Source of the DNA: Campylobacterota bacterium | Lineage (GTDB): Bacteria > Campylobacterota > Campylobacteria > Campylobacterales > Sulfurovaceae | Assembly: GCA_015488875.1 (NCBI GenBank) | Contig: WFMX01000266.1 | Span: forward strand, 1 to 12,159 | Direction of reading: 5' to 3' | Length of the DNA stretch: 12,159 nucleotides | Part shown: in pieces, positions 1 through 6,757 of the stretch | Layout of the letters: the number at the start of each line of letters is the position of its first letter | Position numbering within the stretch: the first letter of the stretch is position 1 | Notes under the pieces: model-generated | What the model saw: the letters and a program-made list of their open reading frames with translations, nothing else | The model's database searches: none | Told to the model about the DNA's origin: nothing | Translations under genes and position numbers: made by a program

Positions 1-1
1 A

Positions 2-625
2 GATATCCCTATACTATACACAAATTCTACAGAAGCAGAAGCTGTCAAGCTATTTTCAAACACATATCTAGCTATGCGTGTGGCTTATTTCAATGAGCTA
101 GATAGTTACGCACAAGCACATGGATTGAATACCAAGCAGATCATAGAAGGTGTAGGATTAGATCCTCGTATAGGTACACACTACAACAACCCATCATTTG
201 GCTACGGTGGCTACTGCTTACCCAAAGATACCAAACAGCTAAGAGCAAACTATCAAGATGTACCAAACAGTATAATCGGTGCCATAGTCGAGTCAAACCG
301 CACTAGGAAAGATTTCATAGCACAAAGTATCATAAACAAAAATCCAAAGATAGTAGGTGTCTATCGCCTCATCATGAAGAGCGGATCGGATAATTTCCGT
401 GCATCATCCATACAGGGCATTATGAAGAGGATCAAAGCCAAGGGCATAGAGGTGGTAGTCTATGAGCCAGAACTTGAAGAAGATGATTTCTTCAATTCAA
501 GAGTCATTAGAGATTTAGATAAATTCAAAGAGATGTCAGATGTCATCATAGCCAATAGACTATCGGATGATATATTAGATGTCAAAGAGAAAGTATATAC
601 AAGAGATCTATTTGGTAGTGACTAG
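2..625 (+). CDS. ugd: UDP-glucose 6-dehydrogenase, C-terminal part (5' end outside window)
   Basis: Oxidises UDP-glucose to UDP-glucuronate with two NAD+ in the cytoplasm, supplying precursor for surface polysaccharides. The frame is open from base 2 with no start, so this is the C-terminal portion (207 codons plus stop); the ATG at 74 is internal, since the residues before it continue the family pattern (...TEAEAVKLFSNTYLAMRVAYFNEL). The key evidence is the motif GYGGYCLPKDTKQL at 218-259, which holds the catalytic cysteine of the UDP-glucose/GDP-mannose dehydrogenase family. It is followed by the C-terminal UDP-binding domain with GVYRLIMKSGSDNFR, typical of short bacterial Ugd proteins. 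It ends in TAG and converges on ribD 53 bp away. A related UDP-sugar dehydrogenase specificity cannot be excluded because the N-terminal NAD-binding domain is not visible. Confidence 0.9.
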   Translation, partial: DIPILYTNSTEAEAVKLFSNTYLAMRVAYFNELDSYAQAHGLNTKQIIEGVGLDPRIGTHYNNPSFGYGGYCLPKDTKQLRANYQDVPNSIIGAIVESNRTRKDFIAQSIINKNPKIVGVYRLIMKSGSDNFRASSIQGIMKRIKAKGIEVVVYEPELEEDDFFNSRVIRDLDKFKEMSDVIIANRLSDDILDVKEKVYTRDLFGSD

Positions 626-678
626 CGGATATTGATTTATACACACTTTTTTAGAAGGAAACACTTTGCAAGATTATA

Positions 679-1680
679 TTATTGCTGCAAGACTTTTGAC
701 CATACCATCATATCTACTGATCTCTTCTCTATATGCATAAATGCCAATGGTAGATCTATAGCATATCCTAAGCTGTGTGAAGATAGTTTGGGGGTTTGGT
801 ATGTCAGGAGCCAATCTATCTTGTCTCTCATGGCTCTCAGCATACCCTCTCCACCCTCGACCAAAACAAATGATGGTTTCTGTAAAAATGTCAAATCATT
901 AGTGATATCAACATCTCTATCTGCCACATGAAATAGTGGTATATCTCTATCGAAATTATCGTTTTTGGAGTATATAGTCACGCTAGGAGGCTGATCATCT
1001 GTAAATCTACAATCTAATGTAGGTCTATCTACCCTTATAGTGTTGCCACCTATGAGTAGTCTATCACAAACGGCTCTGAGTCTATGTACATGCGTGAGTG
1101 ACTCAGGAGAGCTTAGGTACCCACCACCTATCTTACCATTTATCGTCTGTGCTAGCTTAAATAGCACAAATGCTCTATCTTGCCATATCGCAAATGGCTC
1201 TATCAGCTCTCTAGCACTCTCCTCTAACACTCCCACCTCTACACTCATACCTGCAGATCGCAATCTCTCTATACCACCACCATGTCCGTCTATGGGATCT
1301 CTGAGTGCTATGGTTATCTTTTTTAGTTTGAGCCTCTCTAGCAGTATGGCACATGATGGAGTTTTGCCACTATGGTTGCATGGCTCTAGTGTTACAAATA
1401 TAGATGTCTCTCTGAAAAATCCATCAGGTAATTGAGTCAAAAAAGCATGTGATTTATGGGAGTCAAATTTATCAAAATCTATCTTACTCTCAACTATAGT
1501 TTCATATGCAGTTATGAGGGCTAAGACCTCTGCGTGAGAAGTGCCTGCTCTCTGGTGTGCCTCTACGGCGACTATCTTACCTCTGTGAGTGACAGTAGCA
1601 CCGACTGCGGGATTGGGGTATGTGAGACCTTGATACTGCCATGCTTTATCTATGGCTAGTTGCATTTCTAGGTGAGTCAT
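679..1680 (-). CDS. ribD: Bifunctional riboflavin biosynthesis protein RibD (deaminase/reductase)
   Basis: Carries out two successive steps of riboflavin synthesis: deamination of the pyrimidine made from GTP, then NADPH-dependent reduction of its ribosyl chain. The 333-residue product has an N-terminal cytidine-deaminase-like domain with NPAVG (23-27), HAE (49-51), and the zinc cysteines C101 and C110 in EPCNHSGKTPSC. The C-terminal reductase domain contains KLAQTINGKI (175-184), GGNTIRVDRPTL (211-222) and VEGGEG further on. About 26 more residues lie between HAE and the first zinc cysteine than in E. coli RibD as I remember it. The ATG follows the rimP TAG with no base between, so translation is probably coupled to rimP. 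No FMN riboswitch is possible directly upstream because coding sequence abuts it. It appears to be the last gene of the minus-strand series; I see no convincing terminator in the 53 bp before ugd. Confidence 0.93.
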   Translation of the reverse strand: MTHLEMQLAIDKAWQYQGLTYPNPAVGATVTHRGKIVAVEAHQRAGTSHAEVLALITAYETIVESKIDFDKFDSHKSHAFLTQLPDGFFRETSIFVTLEPCNHSGKTPSCAILLERLKLKKITIALRDPIDGHGGGIERLRSAGMSVEVGVLEESARELIEPFAIWQDRAFVLFKLAQTINGKIGGGYLSSPESLTHVHRLRAVCDRLLIGGNTIRVDRPTLDCRFTDDQPPSVTIYSKNDNFDRDIPLFHVADRDVDITNDLTFLQKPSFVLVEGGEGMLRAMRDKIDWLLTYQTPKLSSHSLGYAIDLPLAFMHIEKRSVDMMVWSKVLQQ

Positions 1681-2127
1681 CTATTTTTTCTTTGGTTGGT
1701 TCCAATCATAGTATGTCTTTGCTTTTTTGATCTCACTATAGCTATATGACTCATCGCCATGCTTTGTCTCTACCACTATGCCATCACTATCTGCACTTTT
1801 TAGCGTGCCTTTGAGTCTATCTTGTGATGGTACTGCTAGCTTGACCTTTTCGCCTATGGCTTTTTGGAAATGCTCTGGCTTGCGAAGCTTTCTCTCTATG
1901 CCTGGAGAACTTACTTCTAGTCTATATCTGCCATGCATAGGTGGGTGGACATCAAGAAAAGGAGATAGATCATAAGATATATCGGCACAAGTATCTAGGC
2001 TGACACCAGACTCCTGCGTTACATAGACACGAAATATAGTCTCTTCTGCTTCAGTAGCTATCTCACTATCGTAAAAGTCTGCACCATTGGCTTTGACTAT
2101 CTTCGCTATTTCACTATCAAGATTCAT
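1681..2127 (-). CDS. rimP: Ribosome maturation factor RimP
   Basis: Cytoplasmic factor that binds the small ribosomal subunit and helps its maturation. With the chosen start the product has 148 residues, normal for the family. Features of RimP include the N-terminal alpha/beta domain and the segment RYRLEVSSPGIERKLRKPEHF, close to the conserved Y-x-L-E-V-S-S-P-G-x-x-R signature, followed by an SH3-like C-terminal part (GTLKSADSDGIVVE). The frame stays open to a TTG at 2190, but I chose the ATG at 2125-2127 because a GGAG (2134-2137) sits about 7 bases before it and the protein then starts as relatives do. The start lies inside the end of rbfA (11-bp overlap), and ribD begins immediately after its stop. 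In most bacteria rimP opens the nusA-infB operon; here it follows rbfA. Confidence 0.93.
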   Translation of the reverse strand: MNLDSEIAKIVKANGADFYDSEIATEAEETIFRVYVTQESGVSLDTCADISYDLSPFLDVHPPMHGRYRLEVSSPGIERKLRKPEHFQKAIGEKVKLAVPSQDRLKGTLKSADSDGIVVETKHGDESYSYSEIKKAKTYYDWNQPKKK

Positions 2128-2506
2128 TTTGATCTCCACTATTTTTTTGACCTGATGGAGCCGTCTTGATCTGCTCAAAAAGCTCCTCAATGCGACTGAG
2201 TTTCTCTAGCTGATCGTCAAACTCAAATGTCATTCGAGGGGCTTTGAACCATCCCTCCATCTGCTTGCACTGATTTTGTATGTAGCTAGAGACTTTTCTA
2301 AGCTGTTTTAGTGCTTCGCCCTGCTCTTTCGGGCTTAGAAATGATGGCTCTAGATATACTTTGGCATCACTCCTGCCCTTTGAGCATACTACATCTGTGA
2401 CCAATAGTGAATTGATACGACTATCATCCAATCCACCCAAGGCTTCAGGGATGATCTCTTTCAGAACAGATTCTACTCTGTGTCGCTTGATCTCCTCTTG
2501 TGTCAT
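2117..2506 (-). CDS. rbfA: 30S ribosome-binding factor RbfA
   Basis: Binds the immature 30S subunit near helix 1 of 16S rRNA and assists late assembly, important in cold adaptation in E. coli. The 129-residue product has the family layout: an N-terminal helix (IKRHRVESVLKEIIPEAL), a central KH-like fold with LLVTDVVCSKGRSDAKVYL, and the C-terminal pattern WFKAPRMTFEFDDQLEKLSRIEELF, equivalent to the usual R-x-P-x-L-x-F...S-x-x-I-x-x-L/I ending. A short polar tail rich in Q, N and S follows. The ATG overlaps the infB stop as ATGA (2503-2506), a classic translational-coupling junction, and its own end overlaps the rimP start. Its position between infB and rimP fits a ribosome-assembly operon. 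Confidence 0.93.
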   Translation of the reverse strand: MTQEEIKRHRVESVLKEIIPEALGGLDDSRINSLLVTDVVCSKGRSDAKVYLEPSFLSPKEQGEALKQLRKVSSYIQNQCKQMEGWFKAPRMTFEFDDQLEKLSRIEELFEQIKTAPSGQKNSGDQNES

Positions 2507-5136
2507 AGTTGGACTTGCTCCTCCACATCTTTGAATGTCTCAAAGATATCTCCAGCTTTTATATCATTGAAGTTTTCTAGCATGATACCACACTCATAGC
2601 CATTTTTGACCTCTTTGGCATCGTCTGTAAATCTCTTGAGAGATGAGATAGTACTTGTGTAGACCACTACACCATCACGAATAAGTCTAGCTTTGCTACC
2701 TCTCACTATAGAACCTTCTATTACTTTAGAACCAGCGATAGTACCTACTTTGCCGACTACGAATGTCTCACGCACCTCTGCTTGTCCCGTCACTTCTTCT
2801 GTGACCACTGGCGACATCATACCACCCAATAGTGCTTTGACATCATCCAATAGATCATATATGATAGAGTACGACTTGATCTCTACACCTAGCTCTTTGG
2901 CTCTCTTCTTGACGGATCCTGTAGGTCTGACATTGAACCCTAGTATGATAGAGTTCTCACTAGCATCAGCCAAAGCTACATCACTCTCTGTCACTCCACC
3001 AACACCCTCATGAATGACATTGACCTTGACCTCTTCATTTTTGAGATTGTCGAGAGTCCCTTTGATGGCCTCTAGCGATCCTTGGACATCTGCCTTAAGT
3101 ATCACTGGTAGCGATCTTAGCTGACCCTCAGCTATAAGTGCAGATAGATCATCTAGTGTAGCCTTGGTACTCTTGGATAGCTCTTTGGATCTAGCATATT
3201 CTGCTCTCTTCTCTGCTAGCTCTTTGGCATCTCTCTCATTCTCCATAGATACGAGTACATCACCTGCATCTGGAACTTGATTGAGTCCTACGACTGCCAC
3301 AGGTGTACCTGGCTCAGCTACTTTGAGTATAGTACCATCATCACTTCGCATGGTTCTGACTCGTCCAAATGTATTGCCCACGATGACGCTATCGCCCACT
3401 TTGAGTGTACCATTTTTGACTATGATATTGGCTACTGGACCGAAGCCTTTTTCCAATGAACTCTCTACTACTATAGCTTTCGCCAATCTATCAGGATCTG
3501 CTGTAAGCTCCATCACCTCTGCTTGTAGGAGTATGACATCTAATAGCTCATCTATACCCAAGCCACTATGTGCTGATACCTCTACAAACTCATTCTCTCC
3601 ACCCCAATCCACAGACATCACCTCTAGCTCTGCTAGTTGTGACTTGACCATCTCTGGGTTTGCACTCTCTTTATCCATCTTGTTGATAGCTACGATGAGT
3701 GGCACGCCAGCTGCTTTGGTATGAGATATAGCCTCTTTCGTTTGTGGCTTGACACCATCATCCGCCGCTACTACTATGATGACTATATCTGTAGCTTGGG
3801 CACCTCTAGCACGCATCTCCGTAAAGGCAGAGTGACCAGGAGTATCCACAAATGTGATCTTTTTGCCATTTTTCTCTACTTGGTATGCACCAACATGTTG
3901 TGTGATACCGCCTGCCTCTCTATCTACTACCTTTGTAGTTCTGATCCTATCTAGTAGGGATGTCTTACCGTGGTCGACATGTCCCATGATAGTGATGACT
4001 GGTGGTCGCTCCTGAGGGTTTTCATCCTCAGTCATGTCATATACTGATGAGTAGTCAAGTGCATCAAGCGGATTGATAGTAGTCACTTCTACTTCAAACT
4101 CATCTGACAATATCTCTATGTCATCTTTGTCGAGGAAATCGTTTTTGGTTACCATAGTACCTAGAGTAAAGAGTACTTTGACCACCTCACCTACACTTCT
4201 GCCAACCTTCTCTGCAAACTCATAAACTCTTACATTTTCTGGTATCTCTACTACGCTTACTCTCTCGCCACTCTCTTCAGGTTTTGAGTATCTCTTTCTC
4301 TTTCTTCTTCCTCTACCGAATGAGTTATTGTGCTGAGGACGGAATGTGTTGGCCTGTGGACCTCTCTTTTTTTGTTCTGCTTTTCGTCTCTCATCTTGTC
4401 TCTTCATCTCTTCATAGATATTTTTATCGCTAAAGTCCAGTAGTACGACCTCTGCTTCATCATATATCTCATCACTACCACCAAAGTCTCTACTTCCCAT
4501 GATGTCTAGCTTCTCACCACTATCTTTGGCCTCTGCTACTCTCTTTGGTTTCTTCCTTCTTGCTACCGCTGGTGTGCTATCTGACATGGATATCTTCTTC
4601 TTGACAGGAGCTCTTTTGGCTTTACGGACGATAGTTATACCGCCTCTTGAGAGAGATTTCTTTTTGGGAGCTTTTTTCTCTTCTTTATTTGTAGGTTTCG
4701 GATCTTTTGCTTTTACATCCTCTGTTTTCGGCTCTTCTGCTTTCGCATCTTTAGACTTCTGCTCTACATCGACACTCTCTTTTGTAGGCTCTATCTTATG
4801 CTCTTCTGCTTTAGCCACAGAGCTATCTTTCTCTGTTGCGATCTCCGCAGTCTCCGTAGGCTTTTTCGTATTATCATTATCTTCTGCCTTTGAATCCACT
4901 AGAGACTCTTTCGGCTTCTTCTTGATGATAGTTATCTTAGACTTTGGAGTAGGCTTTTTAAAATTTTCTGGTAATATACCACGCATTGCATAATCTACAA
5001 GTATACCCGCCTCTTCCACTTTGATAGAACTATTGGCTGCTTTTACATTGTATCCCAACTCTTTCGCTTTTACCAACAATTCCCCATTGGAGAGACCTGC
5101 TTCTTCTGCGATCTCTTGGATTCTTACTTTATCCAT
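2503..5136 (-). CDS. infB: Translation initiation factor IF-2
   Basis: GTPase that brings initiator fMet-tRNA to the 30S subunit and promotes subunit joining. The 877-residue length is normal. Residues 1-55 form the IF2_N helical domain (VRIQEIAEEAGLSNGELL). Residues about 60-290 are a low-complexity, highly charged linker rich in K, E, D, P and R. A second IF2_N-like segment lies near 296-355. The G domain has G1 GHVDHGKT (385-392), switch threonine in GGITQH (409-414), G3 DTPGH (431-435), G4 NKMD (485-488) and G5 SAHSG (521-525), all intact. Domains II-IV follow, ending at EEQVQL. The ATG overlaps the end of ylxR by 8 bp, with an AAGGAG (complement around 5147-5152) about 10 bases upstream. 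Several open frames on the other strand in this gene are composition shadows. Confidence 0.98.
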   Translation of the reverse strand: MDKVRIQEIAEEAGLSNGELLVKAKELGYNVKAANSSIKVEEAGILVDYAMRGILPENFKKPTPKSKITIIKKKPKESLVDSKAEDNDNTKKPTETAEIATEKDSSVAKAEEHKIEPTKESVDVEQKSKDAKAEEPKTEDVKAKDPKPTNKEEKKAPKKKSLSRGGITIVRKAKRAPVKKKISMSDSTPAVARRKKPKRVAEAKDSGEKLDIMGSRDFGGSDEIYDEAEVVLLDFSDKNIYEEMKRQDERRKAEQKKRGPQANTFRPQHNNSFGRGRRKRKRYSKPEESGERVSVVEIPENVRVYEFAEKVGRSVGEVVKVLFTLGTMVTKNDFLDKDDIEILSDEFEVEVTTINPLDALDYSSVYDMTEDENPQERPPVITIMGHVDHGKTSLLDRIRTTKVVDREAGGITQHVGAYQVEKNGKKITFVDTPGHSAFTEMRARGAQATDIVIIVVAADDGVKPQTKEAISHTKAAGVPLIVAINKMDKESANPEMVKSQLAELEVMSVDWGGENEFVEVSAHSGLGIDELLDVILLQAEVMELTADPDRLAKAIVVESSLEKGFGPVANIIVKNGTLKVGDSVIVGNTFGRVRTMRSDDGTILKVAEPGTPVAVVGLNQVPDAGDVLVSMENERDAKELAEKRAEYARSKELSKSTKATLDDLSALIAEGQLRSLPVILKADVQGSLEAIKGTLDNLKNEEVKVNVIHEGVGGVTESDVALADASENSIILGFNVRPTGSVKKRAKELGVEIKSYSIIYDLLDDVKALLGGMMSPVVTEEVTGQAEVRETFVVGKVGTIAGSKVIEGSIVRGSKARLIRDGVVVYTSTISSLKRFTDDAKEVKNGYECGIMLENFNDIKAGDIFETFKDVEEQVQL

Positions 5137-5371
5137 ACTTTACTAACTCCTTTAAAAACTTAACAAATTGTTCGCCATCTTGCTTAAAACGCTTCGTTAA
5201 ACCTTTGATTTTTTTATTGTTATCTATGCACTCGTTACAGACATAAAAACTTCGTCCAAACCCTCTATATGCTACTACTTCACTATCTACATGTTGTAGT
5301 CGCACCATCTCTTTTTGTCTACTTCTCTTACGACATGAGAGACACATACGGATCTGTTTCTTATTTTTCAC
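5129..5371 (-). CDS. ylxR: YlxR-family (DUF448) RNA-binding protein
   Basis: Small basic protein of the YlxR/DUF448 family, normally encoded just upstream of infB. In Bacillus subtilis the family member has been described as an RNase P modulator (RnpM), but the role here is inferred. The 80-residue product has the family signature RMCLSCRKR near the N-terminus, then a GRSFYVCNECI segment, giving two C-x-x-C-like pairs. The lysine-rich C-terminal half fits nucleic-acid binding. The start is GTG (5369-5371); the frame opens at the thrB stop codon seven codons earlier with no other start between. No Shine-Dalgarno sequence is visible; instead a TATAAT box lies four bases before the GTG. A downstream ATG (residue 9) is possible but would cut into the conserved first motif. 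Confidence 0.88.
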   Translation of the reverse strand: MKNKKQIRMCLSCRKRSRQKEMVRLQHVDSEVVAYRGFGRSFYVCNECIDNNKKIKGLTKRFKQDGEQFVKFLKELVKYG

Positions 5372-5374
5372 GCA

Positions 5375-5380
5375 ATTATA
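5375..5380 (-). promoter_or_regulatory. Possible -10 box before ylxR-infB
   Basis: A perfect TATAAT on the minus strand preceded by a short T run and GGG. Campylobacterota sigma-70 promoters often have a clear -10 and T-rich upstream sequence without a -35 box, so this is a candidate. A start about 7 bases downstream would fall at or next to the ylxR GTG, implying a leaderless or nearly leaderless message, or that ylxR translation begins later. It may equally be chance AT-rich sequence in a continuous operon. Confidence 0.4.
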
Positions 5381-5383
5381 CCC

Positions 5384-5402
5384 AAAAAGAGTTTAACTCT
5401 TT
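5384..5402 (-). terminator. Weak terminator-like hairpin at the end of thrB
   Basis: A perfect 7-bp inverted repeat (AAAGAGT / ACTCTTT at 5386-5402) has the thrB stop codon TAA as its 3-base loop and runs into a five-T tract on the minus strand. It has only two G-C pairs, so any termination would probably be weak or partial. It sits directly before the ylxR -10 candidate. Confidence 0.35.
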
Positions 5403-6274
5403 GCCGTAGCACCATAATTATCTAGTGCTTTGTCAAAAACTCTATATTTTGGAAACCTATTTTGCAGTGTTCGCCTGATCTTTTCAGAATCATCCGCATA
5501 ACATAGTGAAAAAAATGTAGAACCACTCCCCGATAGTGTACTCATGATAGCACCGCTCTTTAGTGCTATCTTCTGCACCTCAAAAAGCTCTGGCATCATT
5601 TTCATCCGTCTTGTCTGATGTAGTTTGTCTTTGGACGCTATACGAAGTAGATCCCAAGACTCACTCATAAATAGACCTGTCATAAATGCTGCTCTTGATA
5701 GTGAATATACTGTCTCCTCTTTTTTGTAGACTTTTGGTAGTACAGTTCTTGACCGTGCTGTGGATATGGTCCTATCTGGCACCACTAGAACGGCACGAAG
5801 ATACTCAGGCAGTCTCCGCTTTTTACTATATACTCTATCTCCTTCCACGCAGGCTACATTAAATCCACCCATCACAGCTGGTGTGATGTTGTCGGGGTGA
5901 TGCTCGTATCTCAATGCACGATTTAGTATATCTCGCTTGTTGTACTTGACACCTGCTGCCGTGTATGCTGCTGTGATAGATGCCACTATGACTGCTGATG
6001 AGCTGCCCAATCCTCTGGAGATTGGTATCCTGTTTGTAAACTCAAAGCGAAATACCGCCTCTTGTTTGGTCAATCTCCTATAGTTTTCATTAAATATATT
6101 TAGGAAGAGTGTATTTTTCTTGATCCTAGGGCTATCTGAGCCCTCTCCCTTTGTGGAGACACTCAAAAATTGTGATGGCTTGATGATGATCTCATTTCTT
6201 AGATCTATAGCCAATCCTAGGGAGTCAAACCCTGGTCCTAGATTGGCACTTGTTGCGGGTACACTTATAAGCAC
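5393..6274 (-). CDS. thrB: Homoserine kinase (GHMP family)
   Basis: Phosphorylates L-homoserine with ATP to O-phosphohomoserine, the step before threonine synthase. The 293-residue product shows the three GHMP-kinase motifs: motif 1 VPATSANLGPGFDSLGLA (5-22), the ATP-binding PISRGLGSSSA (84-94), and motif 3 LSGSGSTFF (247-255). EHHPDNITPAVMGG (124-137) is the conserved region after the ATP loop and is characteristic of ThrB. The start is GTG (6272-6274) because AAGGAG lies 4 bases upstream and the motif-1 segment begins directly after it. The gene lies 15 bp after the tsaB-like gene and seven codons before ylxR in the same frame. Its place between tsaB/lpxC and ylxR/infB matches Campylobacter and Helicobacter relatives as I recall them; there is no functional link with those neighbours. 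Confidence 0.95.
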   Translation of the reverse strand: MLISVPATSANLGPGFDSLGLAIDLRNEIIIKPSQFLSVSTKGEGSDSPRIKKNTLFLNIFNENYRRLTKQEAVFRFEFTNRIPISRGLGSSSAVIVASITAAYTAAGVKYNKRDILNRALRYEHHPDNITPAVMGGFNVACVEGDRVYSKKRRLPEYLRAVLVVPDRTISTARSRTVLPKVYKKEETVYSLSRAAFMTGLFMSESWDLLRIASKDKLHQTRRMKMMPELFEVQKIALKSGAIMSTLSGSGSTFFSLCYADDSEKIRRTLQNRFPKYRVFDKALDNYGATAKS

Positions 6275-6289
6275 AAATCTCCTTTTCTT

Positions 6290-6757
6290 TCATACTGCTG
6301 GAAGTTGATAGTCTGGCACAGAGCTTGAAACTACTTCAAGATTGGAAATATCCTGAGGTAGTCTATACTCTTGTGGCAGTGGTCTATCAAATTTTTTTGT
6401 TATTATAGTCTCTTTCTCTTTGATAAAATAGAGATTTCCCAAAGCCTTGATAGGTTTGCCACCATTGAGTAGAAAAGCACTACATCCATAGAATGGTATG
6501 CCATCTACTATCTCTATGCTCTTTAGCATAATATATGTCAATTTGATAGACATATAGCTACCAGGACCATGGCTATATATGATAGATGAGATATCATATC
6601 TATCTAGCATATCCTTGATGAGTACCATAAGTATATCAGATGTCTTTTTGCTACTCTCTATCTCTTCTACCAACTGATCATCCATATAAAGCCCCAATTT
6701 TAAGGGGTTTGATATAGATATGATAAGCAGTCTGTAGCTATGCGAAACTTTTTGCAA
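6290..6757 (-). CDS. tsaB: Short, divergent TsaB-like protein (tRNA t6A modification)
   Basis: Probable TsaB, the partner of TsaD in making threonylcarbamoyladenosine at position 37 of ANN-decoding tRNAs. The best evidence is SHGPGSYMSIKLTYIMLKSI followed by GIPFYGCSAF, which matches the TsaB GPGSFTGLRxG...AKGLA...VSSL region of the ASKHA fold. The N-terminal strand LLIISISNPLKLGLY corresponds to the usual LAIDTST...VAL but lacks the aspartate. At 155 residues it is much shorter than the 215-230 of E. coli-like TsaB, so the C-terminal half is largely gone. The start is a TTG (6755-6757) overlapping the end of lpxC by 20 bp with only a weak GAGAG before it; no ATG or GTG offers a better start before the first conserved strand. 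Position between lpxC and thrB supports the assignment. Confidence 0.7.
   Translation of the reverse strand: MQKVSHSYRLLIISISNPLKLGLYMDDQLVEEIESSKKTSDILMVLIKDMLDRYDISSIIYSHGPGSYMSIKLTYIMLKSIEIVDGIPFYGCSAFLLNGGKPIKALGNLYFIKEKETIITKKFDRPLPQEYRLPQDISNLEVVSSSVPDYQLPAV

Noticed and set aside
74..625. Treating the ATG at 74 as the true start of the first gene
   Set aside because: The frame is open to the left edge and the upstream residues continue the Ugd family pattern; a protein starting at 74 would lack the NAD-binding domain.
626..678. A bidirectional terminator between convergent ugd and ribD
   Set aside because: There is a T6 run and two direct copies of ACACTTT but no stem with adjacent T tract; the short TTGCA/TGCAA repeat (666-690) lies partly inside ribD and has a long loop.
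2128..2190. TTG at 2190 as the rimP start
   Set aside because: It would add 21 residues encoded inside rbfA with no family similarity; the ATG at 2127 has a good ribosome-binding site and gives normal length.
4650..4900. Short repeats in the infB linker as a repeat array or CRISPR
   Set aside because: The repeats are irregular K/E/P codon runs (AEEPKTED, AKDPKP) in a coding linker, with no constant repeat or spacer.
4499..4993. 164-codon open frame on the plus strand opposite the infB linker
   Set aside because: It is the complement of a low-complexity K/E-rich linker, giving an artificial F/L/S-rich protein; infB on the other strand is certain.
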